64,000 nt of DNA. Origin: Caldicellulosiruptor kronotskyensis 2002. Its GTDB lineage: Bacteria > Bacillota > Thermoanaerobacteria > Caldicellulosiruptorales > Caldicellulosiruptoraceae. The stretch covers positions 186,001 through 250,000 of the forward strand of contig NC_014720.1 of the NCBI RefSeq assembly GCF_000166775.1, given 5' to 3'. Position 1 is the stretch's first letter; every line of letters begins with the position of its first letter. A program made the position numbers and the translations under genes. This document shows, piece after piece, positions 1 to 9,917 of this stretch. The notes below the pieces were generated by a model, which searched no databases, was not told where the DNA came from, and was given only the letters and a program-made list of their open reading frames with translations.

Positions 1-1
1 T

Positions 2-3000
2 TCGTTAGTTTTAGTATTTGCTTTGATTTTGAGCTTTTTTGCACCTGCGAGTGCTCAGACAAATACAAGGAATGACATTTCAGGTCATTGGGCTGCAGGG
101 GAACTGACAAAATGGATATCAAAAGGCATCTTGCAAGGTTATCCTGACGGGACAATTAGGCCTGATAAGAGTATTACAAGAGCTGAATTTGTTATGCTTT
201 TGGACAGAATATTCAAATTTGTTGATAAAGCAAATCTTTCTTTTGCAGATGTGAGTACTAATAGCTGGTATGCCGATGCAGTAGCTAAGGCGACTGCTGT
301 AGGTGCAATTATTGGTGATACTAATGGTAAGTTTCGGCCAAATGATCCTATTAGTCGTACTGAGGCAGCTGTTATACTTTCAAGAATATTCAATCTGGAA
401 GCAACAAATGAAAGTGTTTTAGACAAATTTAGCGATTCAGACAAGATTCCAAGTTGGGGTAAAGAAGCATTAAGTGCGATGATTGAAAAAGGGTACATGA
501 AAGGAAGAAGCGGTAACGTTATCGCACCAAATAGTCCCTTGACACGAGCAGAATTCGTAAAATTAATAGATAAAATTGTAGGTGAACTTGTAACCACTGA
601 AGGCACACGCACAGGCAATGTAGCTGGAAACCTTGTTGTTAATACTAAAAATGTGACTTTGAAAAATATGGTTATTGATGGTGACCTATATTTAACTCAG
701 GGTGTAGCAGAAGGAGCTGTTCAACTTGAAAATGTTGTGGTTAAAGGTCGCACTATAATTAAAGGCGGAGGCGAGATTGTTATAGATAATTCGTCAATAG
801 CAGACAAGCTTTTCGTTGAAAAAATGAAAGGGAACAAAAGGATTATAGCAAGTGGTTCTACAGAAATTAAATCAGTAGAATTGGGTTGTGCCGCTACTTT
901 GCAAGAGGACAAAATCAGCGGCAAAGGCATTCAAACTGTAAGAGTTCTTCCAACAGTTTCTTCTATGCAAGAAATTAACTTACACGGAGATTTTGAACTT
1001 ATCTCATTAGAGGCAGCAAACGCAAAAGTAAACATAACTAAAGGTTTGATCAAGACTTTTGAAGTAAAATCAACTGCAACGAATTCAAGCATCCAGGTTG
1101 GCAACGAAGCTAAGATTGAAAAATTAACTGTCAATGCAAAGGTAGAGGTGAAAGGGCAAGGCGTTATTCAGAATGCTAAGATAAATGTCTCTGGTGTGAC
1201 AATGGAGAGAAAACCAGCAAATGTAGAAACTGCACCAGGTGTGACTCTAAATGTTGTTTCTAAAGAGGAAGCGGATAAAAAAACATCAGGTAACACTGGC
1301 GAGTCCATATCTCAAGGACCTGCGATTATTACACTGCCAGTTACTACTCCTGTATTGACTTCTCCACAAGCACCTACCGGTCTTAATATTAAGTCAATCT
1401 CGACAAATTCTATTGAGTTAAATTGGTTGCCTGTAAATGGAGCGTCTTATTACAATGTATATCGAGCATTTAGCAGCGCTGGTCCATACAAAAAGATTAA
1501 TACCACGGCTATACAATCAACTACTTATACCGATACAAATCTAATTGCAGGCACTGCCTACTACTATAAAGTTTCTGCAGTTAATGAATATGGAGAATCG
1601 AAATTGTCAGAGGCAGTTGTTGCAACTACACAGACTGCACCAGAGGGATGGAAACTTGTGTGGAGTGATGAATTCAACGCTACGCCAGCACCTGGGGTTG
1701 ACGAAAACAAGTGGACGTATGAAATAGGCGGCGGTGGGTGGGGTAACAATGAGCTTCAGTATTATACTAATAGTATCAAGAATGTATATATAGAACAAGA
1801 TCCTGATAATCCCAATAACGGATTTTTAGTTATTAAAGCAATAAAGGAAGATTACAAAGGATATCATTATACTTCGGGGAGAATTAAGACAGCAGGGAAA
1901 TTTGAATTTACCTATGGCAGGGTAGAAATGAGAGCAAAACTACCCTACGGTCAGGGCATATGGCCAGCTTTCTGGATGCTTGGGAGCAATATCAACACAG
2001 TTGGGTGGCCAAATTGTGGTGAAATTGACATAATGGAGTTTGTTGGCAAAACACCAACAAGAATTTACGGAACAATTCATGGACCAGGTTACAGTGGTGA
2101 CAATAGTATTGGCGCATGGCATGAATATCCAAAAGGGTTTACTGATGATTTTCATACCTATGCAATCGAGTGGGAACCCAATGTAATTCGTTGGTATTTT
2201 GACGGTGAATTGTATCAGGTAAGAACAGTATCTGATTTGGTAGGCAAAACATGGGTATTTGATCATGATTTTTATATAATTCTTAACTTGGCAATAGGAG
2301 GCAATTGGCCAGGAAGTCCTGATGCATCAACGGTATTTCCACAAAAATTTGTCATTGACTATGTACGCGTATTTCAACGTGAAAGTGGAGAGTATCCAGC
2401 TGCACAGTACAGAAATCTAATCCAAATAAAAAGCATTGGTAATGGCAAATTTGTATGTGCAGACAAATACAATGGCGACTACCTCTACGCCAATAGATCA
2501 TCTGCAGGAAGATGGGAAATGTTTGAATTAAAAGACCTGGGAAATGGCAAGGTTGCATTAATAAGCTTATTGAATTATAAATATGTAAGCGTATACGGGG
2601 AGAATAACTCATTAATCCCTAACAAAGAAAGTGTAGGGTTATCAGAGACTTTCCATGTTGTTGATAATGGTGATGGAACAAAGTCTTTGAAATCTATGAT
2701 TAATGGGAAATATGTGACCATTGCAAGTAACTCACTTTTAACAGCAACTGCTGAGACAATTGGTGAAAATGAGAAATTTACTTTTATCGACTGTTCGCCA
2801 CCTTCATCACCAGCAGAAGTGAATGCAACTTCGACCTCAAATTATTCTGTTAGCTTAAGTTGGTCGCCAGTTGAACGTGCAACAGGTTACAATATATATC
2901 GTTCAGAAAACAGTAGTGGGCCGTATACAAAAGTTAATGCTACTGCTATAACTTCTACAACATATACTGATTCAGATGTTGATGCAGGCAAAACCTACTA

Positions 3001-6000
3001 TTATAAGGTTTCTGCAGTGAATGAGTATGGCGAATCTGCTTTATCACAAGCAGTTTCAGCAACCACTCCAGTTATGACAACAGTACCGGCACCACCGACA
3101 GGACTGATGATGGTATCAAGTACCGAAGATTCGATAGAATTGAGCTGGATGCCTGTTAAAGGTGCACTTTACTATAATATCTATAGATCTGCAACCAGCA
3201 ATGGACCATTTGAAAAAATCAACCAAGAAGGTATACAAAACACAAGTTATAAAGACACTAACTTAAATCCAGGTTCTGTTTATTACTATAAAGTTTCTGC
3301 AGTGAATTCAATAGGTGAATCAGAACTTTCAGAAGCGCTTTTCGCAACAACTACTGGATATGGAATTGTAACATCTGGCACCACAACTAAATATTATTCA
3401 TATATAATTGCACTAGCAAACTCAAAAATTGTTCATGCGGATTCAACAAGTACTCCTCTTACAGCAAGTGCTAATGAAGCAACAACAGATTCTGAGTTAT
3501 TTGAGATCATATTCAAGAGTGACGGCGGAGTAGGCTTTGCTTCTAAGTCACTAAACAAACTTGTATGTGCTGATACACTTAACAACAATAATTACAAACT
3601 TATTCCAAGAACTAACTATAGTACTACACCTGGAGGTTGGGAAACATTCTTCATTGAACCACAAGGTGATGGAACTGTAGCAATTAAGGCTAATAATGGT
3701 GGGAAATATGTAACTGTAGATCCCGTAACTGGTATATTAGCTGCAACAAGCAGTACAGTAGGGAAGAACGAAAAGTTCATTATTGTAACACCGCAAGCTG
3801 CTGGAGCCCCTGGTAATCTTACTATAACAAAAACATTATACAATTCAGTCAGTTTGAGTTGGACAGCACCATTAGCTTCTGTCATAACAGGTTATAATGT
3901 ATATCGTTCTACAACAAGTGGGGGACCATATACAAAAGTTAATGACACTCTTTTAACATCACACAGCTATACGGATACAAAAGTCTCAGCCGGTACTACT
4001 TATTACTATGTTGTTGCTGCTGTAAATGCAAGAGGAGAGGCGTATTCTAATGAAGTTACTACAACAACACTTAATGGTCCATTGGCTGCAGTGCCAACCG
4101 GGCTTGACATAGTTTCGAGTACTGCAAATTCTATTACTTTAACATGGAATGAAGCGCTTGGCGCTGAAGGCTATAACATATATCGATCAACAAGTAGGTT
4201 TGGGAAATATGTAAAAATCAATTCAACTCCAATACTATCAACCACTTATACTGATGAAAATTTGGATAGAACCTCCTATTACTATAGAGTTACAGCAGTC
4301 AACGAAAATGGAGAAACTGATTTATCAGAGCCAATCTCGTTAGAGATGAAACTATTTGGACCAAATGTTTATATATTTGACCCAGCAGATGATATTTCAC
4401 TAGTTCAAAAAGTATGTTCGGATATATTTGCCCAGATGGAGAGAGCTCATTTTAGCAGTGATGGAAACGGACTGTTTAACAACAGATATGCACTTTTGTT
4501 TAAACCAGGCACATACAACATTAGCTTAAAAGTTGGCTTCTATACCCAGGTTGCTGGTTTGGGTCGACTGCCTGATGATACCACAATACAATCTATGACT
4601 GTCGATGCTAAATGGAAACCCAATAACAACGCAACTCAGAATTTCTGGCGTTCCGCAGAAAATCTTGCAGTAAATAGTAACACTATGTGGGCAGTATCAC
4701 AAGCAGCACCGTTAAGACGTGTGCACATAAGAGGTAACTTAACACTGCATGACAGCGGAGGATGGTCAAGTGGAGGATTTTTGGCAGATTCTAAGATTGA
4801 TGGTACGGTATATTCTGGTTCACAGCAACAGTGGTTCTCAAGAAACGACACATGGGGAAGCTGGAACGGCCAAGTTTGGAACATGGTCTTTGTAGGAGTT
4901 GACAATCCTCCAGCTGGGACATGGCCAGCTACAAAGTATACTACTGTGGACCAAACACCTATTGTGAGGGAAAAGCCATTCCTCTATATTGATGAATCAG
5001 GTAACTACTTTGTATTTGTCCCAGACCTGAAGACAAATTCTAAGGGAATTTCATGGTCGAACGGCATGGGTGCAGGAAGATCCATACCGCTTAGTGAATT
5101 TTACGTTGCACGTCCTGAAACAGACACTGCTGCAACTATCAACGCTGCACTTGAACAGGGCAAGCATCTTTTGTTAACACCTGGGATATATCATCTTACT
5201 GAGCCTATTCATGTAACAAAACCCAACACTGTTGTGCTTGGTCTTGGGTTTGCAACGGTAGTTTCAGACAACGGAGTTACACCTATGTTAATTGATGACG
5301 TAGATGGAGTTATAGTAGCAGGGATTATCTTTGATGCTGGACCAGTAGAGTCAAAAGCCTTACTGCAGATAGGAACAGCTGGCAGCAGTGCGGATCATTC
5401 AGCTAATCCTGTATGTATTAGCGACGTTTTCTTCAGGGTTGGAGGACCACATCTTGGTAAGACAGAGGCGTGCCTTGTTATCAATAGTAACAATGTAATT
5501 GGTGATGATCTCTGGATATGGAGAGCTGACCATGGATATGGTGTTGGTTGGGATCAAAATACAGCTAAAAACGGCTTGATCGTAAATGGTAATGATGTTA
5601 CAATGTATGGACTTATGGTAGAACACTTCCAGGAATATCAGACGCTTTGGAATGGTAATGGAGGAAGGACATACTTCTATCAGAGCGAAATACCATATGA
5701 TGTTCCATATCAGGAGAGCTGGATGAGCAATAATGGTACTGTAAAAGGGTATGCATCATATAAAGTGGCAGATATGGTAACCTCTCATGAAGCATGGGGA
5801 CTTGGAATTTACAGTTACTTTAGAGATGCTGATGTTGATCTTGATAGAGCAATTGAAGTACCCAATCATCCAAATGTTAAAATTCACAACGCATGTACAG
5901 TGATGTTAGCAGGATACCCAGGCATTCTCCACGTTATAAATAATACAGGTGATCCAGTAATGGTAGCAGGTCAAAGAGCTGAGGTTACTGAATATTGTAA

Positions 6001-6670
6001 CAATGTGGATCAGCCAGTGATAGTACCTTCAACTGGCTATTATGAAACACCACAAGTTGTAACAATTACCTGTCCAACTGAAGGAGCAACAATTATCTAC
6101 ACCCTAGACGGTTCTACACCGTCCCGTACAAATGGAATAGTTTACACTGGGCCGTTTACTGTGCCTCTTGGAATCACAACTATAAAAGCAATGGCATACA
6201 AAGATGGTATGAACGATTCCTATATAGCAATTTCGACTCTTTACATTGGTGTGTTGTCTTTAAATAAACCTGCTACTGCATCGTCAGTAGCTACTAATAA
6301 TCCGGGTAATACCCCAGATAAAGCTGTAGATGGTAATCTTAACACCAGATGGGAATCTGCATATTCTGATCCACAGTGGATAACAATAGATCTTGGAACT
6401 GTATGCAGCATAAACACAATAGAAATAACTTGGTACAGTGCGAATTCATATGCAAAAGACTTCAAGATACAAGTTTCCAATGATAATTCAACCTGGACAG
6501 ATGTTTACAGTGTCACAAACTTGACTCTTTCATCACCGTATATTTCTAAAATTAATTTCAGCTCGCCTGTAACAGGAAGATATGTGAGGATGTATGGAAC
6601 TCGAAGAAGTGCAAGCTATGGATACTCAATTAAAGAGTTTGTAGTATTTGGAACTGTAGCTGAACAGTAA
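2..6670 (+). CDS. SLH-anchored GH16/GH55 beta-1,3-glucanase (5' partial)
   Basis: Cell-surface enzyme predicted to hydrolyse beta-1,3-glucans such as laminarin or callose. The frame is open at the left edge and reads hydrophobic residues into an APASA-Q signal-peptidase site, so the true start is upstream. Module order by approximate position: three SLH repeats (70-580); a linker; FnIII (1365-1635); GH16 (1640-2395) with the catalytic motif GEIDIMEF near 2020; a fascin-like beta-trefoil (2410-2800); two FnIII (2800-3350); a second fascin-like domain (3390-3795); two FnIII (3795-4350); a GH55-type beta-helix region (4360-6015); a chitobiase/HexA C-terminal-like domain (6025-6240); and an F5/8-type C (CBM32-like) domain (6255-6665). 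SLH repeats bind secondary cell-wall polymer. GH16 is endo-acting and GH55 usually exo-acting, so one chain could do both steps. GH16 is certain from its motif; GH55 is recognised from overall character only. Confidence 0.88.
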   Translation, partial: SLVLVFALILSFFAPASAQTNTRNDISGHWAAGELTKWISKGILQGYPDGTIRPDKSITRAEFVMLLDRIFKFVDKANLSFADVSTNSWYADAVAKATAVGAIIGDTNGKFRPNDPISRTEAAVILSRIFNLEATNESVLDKFSDSDKIPSWGKEALSAMIEKGYMKGRSGNVIAPNSPLTRAEFVKLIDKIVGELVTTEGTRTGNVAGNLVVNTKNVTLKNMVIDGDLYLTQGVAEGAVQLENVVVKGRTIIKGGGEIVIDNSSIADKLFVEKMKGNKRIIASGSTEIKSVELGCAATLQEDKISGKGIQTVRVLPTVSSMQEINLHGDFELISLEAANAKVNITKGLIKTFEVKSTATNSSIQVGNEAKIEKLTVNAKVEVKGQGVIQNAKINVSGVTMERKPANVETAPGVTLNVVSKEEADKKTSGNTGESISQGPAIITLPVTTPVLTSPQAPTGLNIKSISTNSIELNWLPVNGASYYNVYRAFSSAGPYKKINTTAIQSTTYTDTNLIAGTAYYYKVSAVNEYGESKLSEAVVATTQTAPEGWKLVWSDEFNATPAPGVDENKWTYEIGGGGWGNNELQYYTNSIKNVYIEQDPDNPNNGFLVIKAIKEDYKGYHYTSGRIKTAGKFEFTYGRVEMRAKLPYGQGIWPAFWMLGSNINTVGWPNCGEIDIMEFVGKTPTRIYGTIHGPGYSGDNSIGAWHEYPKGFTDDFHTYAIEWEPNVIRWYFDGELYQVRTVSDLVGKTWVFDHDFYIILNLAIGGNWPGSPDASTVFPQKFVIDYVRVFQRESGEYPAAQYRNLIQIKSIGNGKFVCADKYNGDYLYANRSSAGRWEMFELKDLGNGKVALISLLNYKYVSVYGENNSLIPNKESVGLSETFHVVDNGDGTKSLKSMINGKYVTIASNSLLTATAETIGENEKFTFIDCSPPSSPAEVNATSTSNYSVSLSWSPVERATGYNIYRSENSSGPYTKVNATAITSTTYTDSDVDAGKTYYYKVSAVNEYGESALSQAVSATTPVMTTVPAPPTGLMMVSSTEDSIELSWMPVKGALYYNIYRSATSNGPFEKINQEGIQNTSYKDTNLNPGSVYYYKVSAVNSIGESELSEALFATTTGYGIVTSGTTTKYYSYIIALANSKIVHADSTSTPLTASANEATTDSELFEIIFKSDGGVGFASKSLNKLVCADTLNNNNYKLIPRTNYSTTPGGWETFFIEPQGDGTVAIKANNGGKYVTVDPVTGILAATSSTVGKNEKFIIVTPQAAGAPGNLTITKTLYNSVSLSWTAPLASVITGYNVYRSTTSGGPYTKVNDTLLTSHSYTDTKVSAGTTYYYVVAAVNARGEAYSNEVTTTTLNGPLAAVPTGLDIVSSTANSITLTWNEALGAEGYNIYRSTSRFGKYVKINSTPILSTTYTDENLDRTSYYYRVTAVNENGETDLSEPISLEMKLFGPNVYIFDPADDISLVQKVCSDIFAQMERAHFSSDGNGLFNNRYALLFKPGTYNISLKVGFYTQVAGLGRLPDDTTIQSMTVDAKWKPNNNATQNFWRSAENLAVNSNTMWAVSQAAPLRRVHIRGNLTLHDSGGWSSGGFLADSKIDGTVYSGSQQQWFSRNDTWGSWNGQVWNMVFVGVDNPPAGTWPATKYTTVDQTPIVREKPFLYIDESGNYFVFVPDLKTNSKGISWSNGMGAGRSIPLSEFYVARPETDTAATINAALEQGKHLLLTPGIYHLTEPIHVTKPNTVVLGLGFATVVSDNGVTPMLIDDVDGVIVAGIIFDAGPVESKALLQIGTAGSSADHSANPVCISDVFFRVGGPHLGKTEACLVINSNNVIGDDLWIWRADHGYGVGWDQNTAKNGLIVNGNDVTMYGLMVEHFQEYQTLWNGNGGRTYFYQSEIPYDVPYQESWMSNNGTVKGYASYKVADMVTSHEAWGLGIYSYFRDADVDLDRAIEVPNHPNVKIHNACTVMLAGYPGILHVINNTGDPVMVAGQRAEVTEYCNNVDQPVIVPSTGYYETPQVVTITCPTEGATIIYTLDGSTPSRTNGIVYTGPFTVPLGITTIKAMAYKDGMNDSYIAISTLYIGVLSLNKPATASSVATNNPGNTPDKAVDGNLNTRWESAYSDPQWITIDLGTVCSINTIEITWYSANSYAKDFKIQVSNDNSTWTDVYSVTNLTLSSPYISKINFSSPVTGRYVRMYGTRRSASYGYSIKEFVVFGTVAEQ

Positions 6671-6684
6671 GCTTTTCTTTGATT

Positions 6685-6733
6685 TAAAATATGAGACAGG
6701 GAAATTGTTATTATTTCCCTGTCTCATATTTTA
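6685..6733. terminator. bidirectional-looking terminator after the glucanase
   Basis: A perfect inverted repeat of 21 bp with a 7-nt loop lies just after the glucanase stop. The arms begin and end in A/T runs, giving a U-rich tail on the plus strand. Confidence 0.85.
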
Positions 6734-6813
6734 TTTCTGCCATATTGTATATAGGAGTACTACTTTCTTTATACAATTAGGAGATTCCACTATAAATGAA
6801 TGGAGGAACAAAA

Positions 6814-8001
6814 ATGCTTAAAATCAAAGATGAAGGTATAAAAGATAGATTTAAATTTAGCAACTCACCTTTGGTGAGCAAAGCCTTTGTAGGAGAAGTT
6901 CTTAAACTGGTGCTTTCAAAACTTGATAGGATGATAGAAAAGTTTGGTGATAAGTTTCCATCACCTGCAAGCAAAGCTCTCAAATACGACGTTGTAGGTA
7001 ATATCTACTGGACCTCATCATTTTACACTGGTATGCTTTGGCTTGCATATGAAGTCACAGGTGAGGAGAAATACAAGGACTTGGCAAAAAGGCATTTAGA
7101 TAGCTTTGAAAAAAGACTCAAAAGTAGGATCCACATAGATACCCACGACCTTGGATTTTTATATACTCTTTCTTGTGTTGCATGCTACAAAGTTACAGGA
7201 GATGAAAGAGCAAAAGAAGTTGCTATAGAAGCGGCAAAACAGCTTTGTACAAGGTACTGGGAAAAACCTGGTATAATTCAGGCGTGGGGTGCAATGGATG
7301 ACCCTGTCCAAAAAGGTAGGATAATAATAGATTGTTTAATGAACCTTCCGCTTTTGTATTGGGCAAGCACGCAAACAGGGGATAAAAAGTTTTTTGATAT
7401 AGCTCGCATGCACGCACAAATGACTGCTGAAAATATAGTAAGAGAAGATGCTTCAACTTTTCATACTTTCTATTTTGATGTTGAAACAGGTAAGCCTTTG
7501 TACGGATCAACTCATCAAGGATATTCAGATAGTTCTTGCTGGGCAAGAGGACAGGCTTGGGGGATATATGGATTTGTGTTGAGTTATAAGTACACACGGG
7601 ATTGGATTTTCATTGATATAGCGAAAAAACTTTTGAATTATTTTCTTAACAGATTGCCAGAAGACTGTGTGCCTTATTGGGATTTAGTTTTTACAGAAGG
7701 TGAGCAGCCAAGAGACAGCTCAGCAGCAGCAATTTGTGCATGTGGGATATTAGAGATGTTAAAGTTTTTACCACTTTGTGATGAGTACAGAGAGTATTAT
7801 GAAAATGCAGCAAAAAATATAGTATTTTCGTTATCAACAAAGTACTTAGCATCTCAAGACCTGGACTCAGACGGTTTGCTTTTGCACGGCGTTTACAATA
7901 AACCAAAAAATGAAGGTGTGGATGAACACACAATATGGGGTGATTATTTCTTTTTCGAGGCATTGGTAAGATTTTTACAATACTGGCATGAGTACTGGTA
8001 A
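6814..8001 (+). CDS. GH88 unsaturated glucuronyl hydrolase
   Basis: Cytoplasmic enzyme expected to remove 4,5-unsaturated uronate from the non-reducing end of oligosaccharides released by polysaccharide lyases. Family signs: HDLGF early in the (alpha/alpha)6 barrel, IIDCLMNLPLLYWA, the GYSDSSCWARGQAWGIYG stretch, and VPYWDL followed by RDSSAAAI. The Asp of HDLGF and the Asp of IIDCLMN correspond to the conserved catalytic Asp pair. There is no signal peptide. An in-frame ATG lies at 6796, but the Shine-Dalgarno GGAGG at 6802-6806 sits inside that longer frame and serves the ATG at 6814 with 7 nt spacing, so the shorter start was chosen (395 aa). It stands alone between two terminators. GH105 is the main alternative family; the motifs favour GH88. 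Confidence 0.85.
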   Translation: MLKIKDEGIKDRFKFSNSPLVSKAFVGEVLKLVLSKLDRMIEKFGDKFPSPASKALKYDVVGNIYWTSSFYTGMLWLAYEVTGEEKYKDLAKRHLDSFEKRLKSRIHIDTHDLGFLYTLSCVACYKVTGDERAKEVAIEAAKQLCTRYWEKPGIIQAWGAMDDPVQKGRIIIDCLMNLPLLYWASTQTGDKKFFDIARMHAQMTAENIVREDASTFHTFYFDVETGKPLYGSTHQGYSDSSCWARGQAWGIYGFVLSYKYTRDWIFIDIAKKLLNYFLNRLPEDCVPYWDLVFTEGEQPRDSSAAAICACGILEMLKFLPLCDEYREYYENAAKNIVFSLSTKYLASQDLDSDGLLLHGVYNKPKNEGVDEHTIWGDYFFFEALVRFLQYWHEYW

Positions 8002-8035
8002 ATAAAAGGCTTTCTGCAAGGAGGCCTTTTATTTA
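7999..8035. terminator. convergent bidirectional terminator
   Basis: A 12-bp perfect stem runs from the GH88 stop codon to the stop codon of the opposing DUF72 gene. A/T-rich outer arms supply a U-tail in both directions. Confidence 0.8.
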
Positions 8036-8776
8036 TAAAACATTTTCCAAAATCTTTACTAAATTTTTGGCATTTTCTACTGCGTAGCCATTAAAATCGT
8101 TATTAAAATATACATAAATTTTTTCACAGATCTCAGAATATACCTTTATATCCATTGCAAAGTTTTTAAGCTGATCTTCTGAATAACTTGAAGAGAACAT
8201 TTCTTTTGGACCATGAAATCGAATATATGCAAAATTAGCAGTTATAATTTTTTCTTTTGGATAGCGACTCGAATCCGCAATTACAAATGCTATGTTTTTG
8301 CTTCTTAAGATGTCATATATATCATCTACAAACCAACTTTTATGCCTAAATTCAATTGCAAATCTAAAATTTTCTTTGCCATCCAAGAAATTCAATAATC
8401 TTTTGACATTTTCCTCATCAGCTTTAAAGCTTGGTGGTAACTGTAACAAGATTGCTCCAAGCTTTTCTTTCAGCAATTTTACTCTGTCTTCAAACTTTTT
8501 CCACTCATCTTCAACATCCAGAAACCTTTTTATATGGGTTATAGTTCTGGGAGCTTTTAAGGAAAAAACAAAGTCAGCCTGTGAAAAGTTCAACCAGTTC
8601 AGGACAGTTTTTTCTTGAGGAAGCCTATAAAAACTTGAATTAATTTCTGTTGTTCTAAAATGCATTGCATAAAACTCAAACATTTTAGATGTTGGCAATT
8701 TTTCAGGATAAAATATACCTCTCCAGTGAGAATATGAAAAACCAGATGTGCCAATATAAATTTTTACATTATTCAT
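8033..8776 (-). CDS. DUF72 (YecE-like) family protein
   Basis: Protein of about 247 residues in the DUF72/YecE TIM-barrel family, whose biochemical role is not established. Typical signs are the N-terminal IYIGTSGFSYSHWRGIFYP, the TTEINSSFYRLP motif, FSLKAPRTITHIKR, LLQLPPSFK, the FRHKSWF segment and IRFHGP near the C-terminal third. A longer frame starts 30 nt upstream, but a purine-rich GGGGGAGAGG lies immediately before the ATG at 8776, and family members start close to IYIGTSG. It converges with the GH88 gene and lies just downstream of the sugar-binding-protein operon, so it may be co-transcribed with that operon. Nothing in the context shows its role. Confidence 0.85.
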   Translation of the reverse strand: MNNVKIYIGTSGFSYSHWRGIFYPEKLPTSKMFEFYAMHFRTTEINSSFYRLPQEKTVLNWLNFSQADFVFSLKAPRTITHIKRFLDVEDEWKKFEDRVKLLKEKLGAILLQLPPSFKADEENVKRLLNFLDGKENFRFAIEFRHKSWFVDDIYDILRSKNIAFVIADSSRYPKEKIITANFAYIRFHGPKEMFSSSYSEDQLKNFAMDIKVYSEICEKIYVYFNNDFNGYAVENAKNLVKILENVL

Positions 8777-8807
8777 ATGCCTCTCCCCCAGTTTATGAGA
8801 AACCACA

Positions 8808-9896
8808 CTACTTTGTTATATATACCTCATCCCATGTATGAAAATTGTCTTTTATAACAGTATCATTAATATTGGTTTTGTCAACACCTATTGGGTCAAT
8901 AAAAAAAGTTGGAACGTTTTTGTAACCATTATTAATAGTGTAATTAGGCTTTAGAAGTTTGCCTTTTATTAGCCTGTCAACTATATCAAGCGTGAGGTCA
9001 ACAAGCTTATCGATGGGCTTATAGACAGTCATAAGCTGAGTGCCCTTGACAATCCTTTGACATGCTGAGATGTCTGCATCCTGGCCTGTAACAGGTACAC
9101 TGCCAGCAAGCCGCTTTTCCGAAAGTGCCATAATCGCACCCTCAGCAAGTGAATCGTTAGAAGCTAAAACTGCATCAATTCTTTTTCCCTCTTCTAAAAG
9201 GTTATTGACATAATTATATGCATATTCCTTTCTCCAGTTATAACAGTATTTTTCTAAAAGACTATTGATTTGTTTTTTCTGAATAAGTGAATCTAATACT
9301 TTGTGATAGCCTTCCTTTATCATCTGAACGTTATAATCCCCTGGGTCACCAAGTAGAAAGACGTAGTTTCCATAGGGAACTTTTTTCAAAAGCCATTTTG
9401 CCATAAGCTCCCCTACTTTGTAATTGTTAAAAGAGACATATACATCTATGTCACTGTTTTTCACAAGTCTGTCATAACTTATAACTTTTATTCCTTTCTT
9501 TTTAGCAAGATTTACTGCACTGCTACATTTTTCATAGTTGTTAGGAACAATAATCAAAATATTTATATTTTTGCTCAAAAGATATTTCACCTGATTTATT
9601 TGTTCAACATCGTTCTCATTTGCGTTGACCCATTCAACCTCATATCCTTTTTCATGTGCTTTTGCAATCAATATGTCCCTGTCTTTGAACCATCTTTCCT
9701 CCTTTAGTGTACCCATTGCAAAGCCAATTCTCACTTTTGATGGTTTAAAAACCTTCTGTTCATTTTTAGAAATATCAGGAATATGTGCAATTAAAATCAC
9801 AATGCCTACTACAACAAAAATCAACAAAAAAATAACCCAAAAAATTTTAGCTCTACTTCTTTTTGATATTTTTTTACTTTTATAAATATGGTTCAT
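8808..9896 (-). CDS. membrane-anchored xylose-type binding protein (XylFII-like)
   Basis: Extracytoplasmic sugar sensor rather than a transport component. It has a basic N-terminus, one strong membrane helix at about residues 17-38, and a type 1 periplasmic-binding fold. It is clearly paralogous to the xylF product downstream: both carry the EERW-KDRD segment, ISYDRL, a VSF-N-KVGEL stretch and VTGQDAD. It has no cleavable signal and is the last gene of an operon with a LytS-type kinase and a YesN-type regulator. In Clostridium beijerinckii the homologous arrangement XylFII-LytS is known to sense D-xylose through direct contact between the anchored binding protein and the kinase. The same role is inferred here; the sugar could also be another aldose. 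Confidence 0.82.
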   Translation of the reverse strand: MNHIYKSKKISKRSRAKIFWVIFLLIFVVVGIVILIAHIPDISKNEQKVFKPSKVRIGFAMGTLKEERWFKDRDILIAKAHEKGYEVEWVNANENDVEQINQVKYLLSKNINILIIVPNNYEKCSSAVNLAKKKGIKVISYDRLVKNSDIDVYVSFNNYKVGELMAKWLLKKVPYGNYVFLLGDPGDYNVQMIKEGYHKVLDSLIQKKQINSLLEKYCYNWRKEYAYNYVNNLLEEGKRIDAVLASNDSLAEGAIMALSEKRLAGSVPVTGQDADISACQRIVKGTQLMTVYKPIDKLVDLTLDIVDRLIKGKLLKPNYTINNGYKNVPTFFIDPIGVDKTNINDTVIKDNFHTWDEVYITK

Positions 9897-9917
9897 CCCA
9901 TCATCCCTCTTCTAAAA

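Noticed and set aside
139-618. Long antisense frame inside the SLH region of the glucanase
   Set aside because: It mirrors the codon pattern of the clearly real plus-strand SLH domains and has no ribosome-binding site or recognisable protein character.
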